DNA of 64,000 nucleotides from Floccularia luteovirens (lineage: Eukaryota; Basidiomycota; Agaricomycetes; Agaricales; Squamanitaceae): contig VSJF01000005.1 of NCBI GenBank assembly GCA_009739215.1, positions 62,001 through 126,000 on the forward strand, read 5' to 3'. The stretch's first letter is position 1; every line of letters begins with the position of its first letter. A program made the position numbers and the translations under genes. The notes below the pieces were generated by a model. It was not told the origin of the DNA. It ran no database searches and saw nothing but the letters and a program-made list of their open reading frames with translations. Below, one piece after another: positions 55,659 through 64,000 of this stretch.

Positions 55659-58600
55659 TCACACCAAACCTTGCCAATCAACTTCGCGATGACGTGCTCC
55701 CCTTCGTGAACCGGTGCGAGTAACCAAATCTACCACATCCAAAAGATGTCGCATCGTTGGTCGTCCGTGTGGGCAATTCCACGGCTGGTCAATAGTTCCC
55801 ATGTGACGCACCACCTGATAAAAAACCAAGCTTGAGCAACCCCTCATATGAATAGAGTTTATCAAATCTTGAAACTCACGGTGGCCATCTGATTTGTATT
55901 GAGCGGCATACCGACCATAACACTCTTGCGGCAGGCTCTCATGGCAAACATAGCACGTGCTTTTGAGCATCTGACCATGTGTCCCATTGGTCGATCCCGC
56001 ATCAGATGAATCAGCTCCTCCAGATCTTACAATTTCAAGATCTCCGTCAGCCGACCTTTCCTTTAACAAATGAAAAACTCACCTTTTGTATCGAATATAG
56101 TACCTTTACTCAACGGTTGCGCTGTTAGCTTCAACCTACTACCTTGTCCGGCACACGCCTCCTCATCAACATCCAACTCGAATCCATTTTGTCGAAGAAC
56201 ATCAATATTCTCAATCGCGAGCAATTCGTCGGCAGCAGTCAATTCCAATGGTTTAGGTCTGATTGGTTTGATATACACATCGTAAAATCAATCATTCTGT
56301 ATCGTTGAGGCAAGAATAAGTTTATCCCACCTGAAGAGTTTCTGTGATTGTATTTTTGTGGTCCGCTGCAATGTCTCAAAATTATATTTTTCATCAGCGG
56401 CATGTTGATCAACAATGAATAAATCATCCATTTCCTGCCCCAGGGGATTAGCAGCCGTATCCCCAACCGCAACTGCAACCGTAGTCGAAGGGACATCGCT
56501 CGGCAAAGTTGATGCCTTGTTTCGAGATGACAACATATCATTGTTTTCCCCAGTCAACTCGGCATCATTCACATTTACCTTCTTCCTCCTCCTAACAATT
56601 ATGAATCCAAGATTGAATTGACCGACCACTTCCATTTCATCAAAATCACGCTTCTCAATTACTCGTGCAAGCGCATGTGCAGCTTCGTCCACATTATCAG
56701 CGTTCGTTACGCTCGCTTCTGAAGGAATATGTCCACCCGCGGAAATGTCCTTGTCGAGTTGTTGTTGCACAACTATAGATTATTAGGCAGGTCTTTGTAT
56801 AGTCAGCAGTAGCCATAACTCACCTGTATTTAGAAGCACCCGATGGCGCTTGCCATCTCTTGGCCACTCTGTCAAAGTCAAATCGCAGCCGTACGTCTCC
56901 ACCAGATCCACCTGAATCCTTAATAATCTCTGGTCTGATGATAGAGGTAGTACTGGACGGGTGCGTCCCAGAAGCGCTGCTCATTACTGAGCGGCGCACG
57001 GATGATAATTGGCTGTCTTGAATACTGTCCGAATCTTCATCGTCATTGACTTCTTCGGGTTCTACTGTCGGTGATATTGGAAGAGTGCACGGCGGTTACT
57101 TCCGTGTCAATGGCTGGTGTCCGAACCACGCGTCTCTGGGTAGATCCTTCCCCGCCTCTCATCCCTATCTCGACGACGCTGTCGTCATCAAGTTCATCCC
57201 TTTCTTCCTCCTCCTCCTCCTCTTCCTCCGCGTCCTTGTCACTACCGTCCCTGTCAACTTCAATCTCTTCTTCCTGCGAATCCGGAGTGCGGCTAGTCAC
57301 ATCCTGACTTCCAATACTCGCAAATCCAGCCAAGCGGCGTCTCATGTTCAACCGCACGTCGCGACTCTTCTCTGTACCCGACACAGCTTTTCGCTTGGGG
57401 GCTGATGGTTTTTCTGCCCGACCTGCTCCCGTTTCCCTCAACAACCACTCCTCCTACCGTCTAGCCTCCTCTTCTTACGTGCCGAACCCTCTTCACGTTC
57501 ACGACCCTCCCCCTCTTCCTCAACTTCGTCACCTTCCTCTCTGATTCCATCCCTGTGGTCCTCATTATCATTCTGGTCACTATTCCGGTCTTCCTGGCCT
57601 TCATTTCGCGCTCCATCCTCCGCTACCGTAACCGTAACTCGCGGGGATCTAGCACTCTGACTCCAGGAAACGCGTGTGGTATCTACTACCACCACCGCTG
57701 GAGTTGGATCCGGTTCGACTTCCATAGCGTCCTGTAACCCACTTTCGACATCATTTTCATTGACTTCCATTTCTACTAGAGAGTCCATTTCTGTTGTTAT
57801 CAACTGCGTTTGTTCCATTATTGGCATTCGCCTCTCTTTGCTCGTATGGAGCTTTACTAGGTCCACAACTAGAATGGTCAGGTATCAGTGTGGCCGCTTC
57901 TGTCTCGGATTCAGGTTCAGGTAAGAAAAGTGCGTTTCCTTCTCCAGCTTGTCTGTCGGTCTTGTTACCATCTTCATCATCCTCGGCCTCCTCGTTCTCT
58001 CGGTCAGAATCACTTTCACTTTCACTTTCACCTCCCTCATCTGTGTTTCCCATTTTAAACTTTGTTAGGTTCAACTTTGTCTGAGTAGTCTTTCGTGCAA
58101 CATTCTCTGCAGGAATAGGACGAGCAGCGTCACTTCGGCCTACACTTGTCCTAGTGCTGGTGCTGGTATCCATAGCCAACCTTGCTCTCCGATCTTGATC
58201 AGCTTTCCGTGTATTGTTAGTGACTGTATGCGATATAGACCCGGTCAACAGTGTTTGACGAAGTTCCTTCGACTGCTGTTGCGGTACCAGATGGCTTTGT
58301 ACCACTACCACTCGAGTTATCTCGTCTCTCGTTCGCATGGGTATCAATACTTGTGTTAGCATGAGTAGTAATCTGTGATTGACTCCCTCCAACCTGCTGT
58401 GCTGATATCGTAAATAGCACGAGATGGCGAAAAATGTGTCTCTAGAGCAGTCTGGGTTATGCACACGTTGAAGTATTAATAACAATATTGATATGCAAAT
58501 CAAAGATACGCACCTTGAGTCCTGAAATAAGATCTGTCTCCGAGTGCAAAAAGATAGTGCGTTTGTCTGGAGTAACATTCACATCGTATGCATCTGAGAA

Positions 58601-59983
58601 GGGGATTCAAAACGTAAGGAGATATTTATGCTTATGGATTGAAGTTTCTAAGTAACTGACTTACCCGTTGGCAATTCAAAATCTGCTATAACGAGAGGCG
58701 TATGGCCAGCACTGAAGCCTCGGTATACCTCATTAATTGCTTTTTGAATCTATACATCGAGAGCGAAGGTTGGATAACGAATAACAACAATCAAAATACA
58801 AGCAACACACCTTTCCAAGTACACAGGGACGCCCGTTTACAAAAAAGAACTGACGATCCGATCCAGTTCGCCCACTACCAGGGGTAAATTGAGATATCAA
58901 GCCATGAACACGGACCTGTATCATCGTACGAGATTGCGGGGACGCGATAGAAGATGAAGCGAGAGCAGATTGTACTCGTGGGGCAGGAACCTCGAATTTC
59001 AAGTCCAAATCGACAACACCGTCAAGCGCACGAGGACCCCAAAGTGCTTGTGCAGCAGGACGTACTCCAGGAGTTCCTGGTGTACGGAGTTGTGTCGTAC
59101 TTGATTGTGCTTTAGCACTATTTGTTTGTGGTTTTACATATAGATTAGTACCTGAATGTACTCGAAAAACAAATGGAGAAAGACCTTTTCACATCTTTCC
59201 CCTTACCATCTCCACCAGTTCCTGCATTACTGACGGTTAGCCTGACACCTTTGCTTGCGCATGGTCCAAGAGCATAAGCGTGTAAGATACTGAGTGCATG
59301 TCCGAACTCCCGACGGGAATTACGCACAAGCTCCTGACGGCGCACTGGGAGAGGTGTAAACAGTTCTGACAATGTAATGGAAGTGCCACGCTGTAGAAGA
59401 TTGAATAAAACCCCTTGAAAGAGAGCTCAATGCTATTACTTACCTGTCTCGCTACTTTGCTCTTTCCAGTTACTTTCCCAGTTCTGCCAAACTCCAATTT
59501 AGTGCCAAGCGGAGGGGAAGTGGCTGTTGTTAAAGTGACGCTGCCACAAAGTGCACACATGGCGGACAGAGCTTCTCCACGAAAACCAAAAGTATGAAGA
59601 TTGCAGAGGTCCGCGTGTGTACTCAGCTTCGAAGTATGGGATTTAAGAGCTTGGGATAAACAAGATAAACATTTAAGGACATAGATTAGGGGTATGTGTC
59701 CTTTACCTATGGATTCAAAGTCTTCCTCAGAGATGCCAGTCCCGTTGTCAATGACCTCGATGCTCGTCACTCCATGGTCCTTGAAGCGTACATCTATCGT
59801 TATGGATGGTCACTTACACGAATTGCCATTCTAGGAGAGGCACTCACCTAAATTCGTTGCTCCAGCATCCAAGCTGTTTTCCACAAGTTCTTTGACAGCT
59901 GTTGGGAGGTCTATGACGACCTGACCCGATGTAATTCTGTGGATAGAAGCGCGATCTATAGGGCGTATTGTGGCACTCGACAT
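55659..59983 (-). CDS. PMS1: PMS1-type MutL homologue, DNA mismatch repair
   Basis: A subunit of MutL-alpha; its latent endonuclease nicks DNA during nuclear mismatch repair. The N-terminal GHKL ATPase blocks are present: [20 protein letters not shown] (Glu and Asn for ATP-Mg), [25 protein letters not shown] and [17 protein letters not shown]. Then come [36 protein letters not shown] and [18 protein letters not shown] long linker rich in Glu, Asp and Ser follows (about 57000-58400), including a poly-Glu run. The C-terminal domain has [20 protein letters not shown], the metal site [12 protein letters not shown] (DQHAxxExxxxE), [20 protein letters not shown] and the zinc-site ending [16 protein letters not shown]. 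It ends VDWQGLV (TGA at 55659-55661). The start [20 protein letters not shown] is typical. All catalytic motifs are intact. Confidence 0.94.
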
Positions 59984-61020
59984 GAAAAATAAGGATATTC
60001 AAGAACGGAGCATTGAGCCATACATATAATTTGAAGCACAATCGTTTGGTCTTAGAAACATCAAGTTAACTTAATAATATTCACGTGACCGTGCTCATCA
60101 TCGATTCAGCAGTCCTGTTGCACTCTGCAGTTCTTCATATAACTTTCAGGAGTACACTCCCGACTCAGAGGCTGTTCGAAACACTACGGTAGCTAGAGCC
60201 TTTCTTATTCAGAGTAGTACAACTATACCAATTGTAACACAAAACTGGACACGAGATACTTGAACTAATTTTATGGTGGTGATTAAAAATAGAATGGGTT
60301 GTGTTAACTCACTAGCACCAATATTCTCACTAAAACGCATCAAGAAGAAACGTATAAGTGTGGGTGGGATGAACAGATGCTCTTTCCTGACTTCACATCA
60401 ATCCAAGAGTAAAATAGCTCACAAGCACTTCACAACCAAAATATGCAATCTACACTTCTCTTCACATTCGTCCTGATCAGAGCTTGTTCATGGCCCAGGC
60501 TCTAGCAAGTCCAGTTAATGTTCCCGAAGAAGTGCGAAGTGTGTATTGACTACTTGCGTGATTTTATAGCATGGGGTTTTAATTTTCACTACCAGGTGCA
60601 GATTGGCGTGGGGCTGCGGCGCCAGAGGTTGGCCATGCAGACTTTATCTGTAAAGATTGCACAATCAAACTTTACAGATAGCCTGGTAAGTGTGGCATGT
60701 ATTCAAGTTCCCTGTATACTTGTTGACAGTGTGATCTGATCACATTAGCATCTATGTACTTTTGTATTACTCATATGCCATATTCTGTGAAATTGACTTG
60801 ATCAAAATACACTTGTTTTCCCCCTACTGCATTTTTCCAATTGTTCGCAACATCATCATCAAATTGGTAACTGTGGTATGCAAACAGAAAAAAAAAATTA
60901 TGAGTGCCAACTGACAAAACACTTTTAAAATATTAGAGCTATCTCGGCTGTGTACCAATACAGTCACGTACGTAATAAAGCCAAACTCTTGTGGTCAACA
61001 TCGAACAACACCTGGCAAGC
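59984..61020. other. Intergenic stretch between divergent genes, no supported gene
   Basis: About 1 kb, AT-rich, separating PMS1 and the Mpv17-like gene. Small frames (60273-60476, 60518-60739) show no motif. Confidence 0.4.
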
Positions 61021-62069
61021 ATGGCACACTGGCTCCGAGCTTTCAAGTTCGTATTCCACAATTTCTCATATATAAGCTCATCCAAAGAAAAACACAAAAA
61101 ACTCAACATGTAGCTCAGCACTCATCCATCGTCCAATGGTTACCCAATGTGCCACAGCAGCTCTCCTTTTCGGAACCGGAGACATGGTTGCTCAACAGGT
61201 TGTCGAAGGAAGAGGGTTTAGAAATCATGATGTTTGTTCTCTTATGTGGTTCCGCCTTCTTCTTCACTGACTTGTGTTATCAAGTTTGCAAGAACAGCTC
61301 GTTTGACGTTCTACGGAGGTCCGCATTTTTTAACCATGCTTTGACATCTATTATCTATAAACGGTTCATGTTCTCATCTTTCAGGTGCACTCTTTGGTCC
61401 CGCAATGACCAAATGGTATGGGTTCCTCAATACAATCAAATTTCCTAGTAAAAACCAAGGCTCTCATTTACCGAGTACGTATATGCGCCTTTTAGCATTA
61501 TGAAACCTTATACCTATTGTATGAACGATAGCTATACCTCGATCAGCTCGTGCTAACGCCAGGTGTGCATTACACTTGGTAATTAACCATATATAACTCA
61601 ACTCTTGTTTAGTTGCCGTAGCGTTCTTTTATGGCTCAATGAGTATCTTAGAAGGTAAACCAGAAGAAGCTGTTGGAAGGATACAAGCAGTGAGTAAATT
61701 ATCAATTTATCAGTCTATTGCCTAACGTTTTTCATGTAGGCATACGTCCCAACCCTATTTCGAAATTGGTACGTTGAATATTGCACGTACGACAAATTGC
61801 ATTTCTCAATTTCTTGCATTGAAGGGGTGTCTACGTTCCTACACAACTCATCAACTTCTCCGTTGTACCACCACATCTAAGATTTCTTTTCGTTAGCGTC
61901 ATAAGTTTGTTCTGGAGTGGGTCTTATTACTTCGTGTGCCCTTGGACTCTTAACCTTATGTATAATTACAGATACCTATCTTAGCGCCTCAAACGCTGCA
62001 CACGACAGAACAGCAATATTAGCAAAAGAAATGACAACGATTTCCGAGATTGACAAAGTACCTGTTTAG
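61021..62069 (+). CDS. Mpv17/PMP22-family membrane protein (apparent +1 frameshift)
   Basis: Family members sit in the peroxisomal or inner mitochondrial membrane and act as pores or metabolite carriers; the substrate is unknown. Exon 1 (ATGGCACACTGG) gives MAHWLRAF, spliced to NSALIHRPMVTQCATAALLF. Then come GTGDMVAQQVVEGRGFRNHD, FARTARLTFYGG, ALFGPAMTKWYGFLNTIKFP, YLDQLVLTPVAVAFFYGSMS, ILEGKPEEAVGRI, AYVPTLFRNWGVYVPTQLIN, FSVVPPHLRFLFVSVVSLFW, TYLSASNAAHDR and EIDKVPV (TAG at 62067-62069). The family hallmarks RPM.TQ, GD..AQ, DQ...P and W....NF..VP.. are present. Between KFPSKNQ and ALIYRLYLDQ there is one extra G (about 61459-61460) that no plausible intron removes. It is either a sequencing error or a mutation that inactivates the gene. 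Confidence 0.8.
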
Positions 62070-62326
62070 TTCACCAACTCTCTTTAGACATTAGATTGGA
62101 GAACTATGTTATTCTCGTGACATCACATATACAGGTGACTTACCTCCAACAAATCTGACGCTTATGACTGGTCAAGACAAAAACAAGTGACTCATAAATC
62201 AAAAATTGTGAGACTGCGGCAACGCCGGTCAAAATCAAAAGGATATAAATCCGATATATTTGGACCACGTAACACTTAGTCTTTTACTATCGTATCATTA
62301 TCATTATCACATATCGCCACGAAAAA

Positions 62327-62924
62327 ATGTTTGTTACTGAACGTCTCCTACTTCGAGCACTCCAACCATCCGACAAAGAGAACCTCCTCTCCCTATTCAA
62401 CGAATCAATGATCGACCAAGCCAACATTGATCCATCTTTCCCAGTCCCCCGCACCGTAAAATTCTCCGAACAATTTTACGAAGGAATACTACCCGAAACC
62501 TTCTTCTGCATTGTCGAAGAACTTGGCTCTCCAGGCATTTTCGCTGGAATGGTAGCAATTCATACTCCACCAAATAAGCCCAACCGTTCAGGAAATCTCA
62601 GCATCTCTTTATTACCACCCTACCAAAGTAAAGGATATGGTACGGAGTTGATGAAATTCGTTGTGGATTATGGGTTTAAAAATATGGGGTTGCATAGGAT
62701 TGATCTTACAGTTGCTGAAGGAAATGATAGAGCAATCCAGCTGTATAAAGATCTGTAAGTGTCCAAAGAAAAATTTTATATTGATCTAAATTTGATATGT
62801 ATTTTCAAGAGGATTTACTGAAGAAGGAAGGCGCCGAAAATATTTGTGGGGTACAGCTGGTTGGAAAGATTACATACCCATGGCTATGCTCGAGGAAGAG
62901 TGGAAAGAAAGGAAGTTTAATTAA
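62327..62924 (+). CDS. GNAT-family N-acetyltransferase
   Basis: Transfers acetyl from acetyl-CoA to an amine; the substrate is unknown. The start MFVTERLLLRALQPSDKENL is the RimJ/RimL-like opening (TERLLLR). The chain continues FYEGILPETFFCIVEE, GIFAGMVAIHTP, GNLSISLLPPYQSKGYGTEL (acetyl-CoA pyrophosphate loop QSKGYG), MKFVVDYGFKNMGLHRIDLT and VAEGNDRAIQLYKDL. A short intron from 62757 joins L to GFTEEGRRRKYLWGTAGWKD, then MAMLEEEWKERKFN, with TAA at 62922-62924. Length is about 180 residues, normal for the family. It is a single, intact, ordinary gene. Confidence 0.9.
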
Positions 62925-63122
62925 TCATGATATGGTACATTCCCTGACGCCGAAAGCATGTGGTGCAGGTCAGCCGAGGAGTACAAGAAGGTGCAAGAGC
63001 AGTGTGCTGAGCGCCATGCTGTGTTATAGTTAGCTCTTACGCGCTTAAGCTTTTAAGCTCTAACCCGGACAAACCAGAATATCCCTATTCGACAGTTGAC
63101 CGCTTCATATTGAACGGTTACA

Positions 63123-64000
63123 ATGCCACGACTAATGCTCACCGAGCAACCAGTGTTCTACCGAAATGATATCGAGCTTACTCGCGAAAGACTAACTTAT
63201 GTCTTAAACTACATCTCACAACTTCTCGCAAGGCATTTCATGAACCTTCCCGTGCGACTCGTGGTACACGGTGGTGCATGTATGCTCCTCCATCCAAGCC
63301 TTTACAAACTCTCTCTACAGCAACATCAGCTGTTACCAACAATGCCACGGCGCACCACCACCCGCGACGTCAACTACATCAAGAGATCATTCGCGGCGGA
63401 ATGGTCTCAAGCTGGTTTCAGAGATGCGACAGAAAGGCTTCAAGAGTGTATTATGGCTACTGCTCGTCATTTCCGCCTCGGGGCTGATTGGATGAACAGT
63501 GATGCTGACATTGCACTTCCGATGGCCACAGAGTAAGTAACATTTTTCCCGGCCTTCCTTTGACAACGCTAATACTTTCGCCGCACATAGCCCTACAGGT
63601 AAAAAATGCGACCCTATCTATGCGGCATCAGTGCAACCAAATAATATTAACCTAAATACCATTTATAACTCTCCGAACGGCCTACTGACTCTGATCAGTG
63701 TGACTCCGTTCTGGGCTGTCTCACTCAAGTTAGTGAGATACGCGAAATGGGATCCGGGAGACATATGTCTGCTGTTGAGGTAAGTCCAATGGACCGATTT
63801 GATCGTTGGTTCTCCAAACCCCCATATTGCTGGGGTATGGTTATAAATGCGATCATAACTTATATGTTGCTGCATATTTGATGGATACTGGATTTATCAA
63901 TCATCGTGAATGTCATGAAATTTTGAACCATTGACTCTCTCTGATCTCATTGAACTATCTCATGATTTGGTTTTTGTTTTCCAAATAGGAATGGTACCAT
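63123..64000 (+). CDS. Uncharacterised NTase-fold-like protein, copy 2 (partial at window end)
   Basis: The gene runs off the right edge. Exon 1, 63123-63532, reads MPRLMLTEQPVFYRNDIELT, RERLTYVLNYISQLLARHF, PVRLVVHGGACMLLHPSLYK, RRTTTRDVNYIKRSFAAEWS and RLQECIMATARHFRLGADWM without a break. The intron 63533-63590 leads to exon 2 (63591-63779) with DPIYAASVQPNNINLNTIYN, LLTLISVTPFWAVSLKLVRY and WDPGDICLLLR. The next intron, 63780-63988, is unusually long (209 nt) and precedes NGT. It lacks the roughly 40-residue start of copy 1, so either it starts at this Met or its first exon was lost. The HGGA..TTRDVNYI pattern suggests a nucleotidyltransferase-like fold (inference). Confidence 0.6.

Noticed and set aside
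57150..57300. Open frames on the + strand in the PMS1 region (Ser-rich and hydrophobic)
   Set aside because: They are antisense shadows of the acidic, GAG/GAA-rich PMS1 linker. The minus strand carries the conserved mismatch-repair protein.

Overview
The window reads as a piece of an Agaricomycete (mushroom-forming basidiomycete) nuclear genome. Genes sit on both strands and are cut by many short introns (about 45-70 nt, mostly GT..AG). There are no operons. The protein repertoire is typical of agarics: a GMC alcohol oxidase with about 28 introns, a DyP-type peroxidase, a divergent large-insert G-alpha subunit, F-box-like proteins and remnants of STAND/WD40 proteins. All splice models and names come from reading conserved motifs by eye; no search was run.

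Layout. 1-458: 3' end of a Mup1-type methionine/amino-acid permease (+). 1913-4721: D-xylulose kinase (-) with a long low-complexity insert near its C-terminus. 6462-11600: Fab1/PIKfyve-type PI3P 5-kinase (-) without a visible FYVE domain. 13310-16791: alcohol oxidase (+). 17003-17998: PPIH-like cyclophilin (-) with a microexon and a GC-AG intron. 18458-20911: cyclin-box protein (+). 21067-21786: Dib1/Dim1 U5 snRNP protein (+). 22008-23878: DyP peroxidase (-). 25125-25610: a foldback element made of short palindromes.

From about 26.3 to 51 kb the window becomes a repeat-rich accessory block. An F-box-like gene appears four times (A at 26.7 kb, B at 37 kb, C at 41 kb, D at 48 kb). Only D has an open reading frame throughout. 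Between the copies lie broken pieces of housekeeping-type genes: MIC60/mitofilin, an arrestin-like protein, an Arp10-like actin-related protein, and two copies of a WD40 remnant. One apparently intact transporter (Atg22-like, 33.7-36.1 kb) has its 3' end duplicated on the far side of F-box copy B.

From 51.4 kb the ordinary gene landscape returns: G-alpha subunit (-), acetamidase/formamidase (-), PMS1-type MutL (-), an Mpv17/PMP22-family membrane protein with an apparent +1 frameshift (+), and a GNAT acetyltransferase (+). At the right edge (63123-64000) begins a second copy of an uncharacterised protein also found at 29.6-31.9 kb. The left copy carries two frameshifts. The right copy is in frame as far as the window goes but lacks the left copy's N-terminus.

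The most interesting features are the dispersed four-copy F-box segment with its co-duplicated neighbours (a gene-fragment accumulation zone), the self-complementary foldback element, and the G-alpha subunit whose catalytic glutamine is replaced by threonine.
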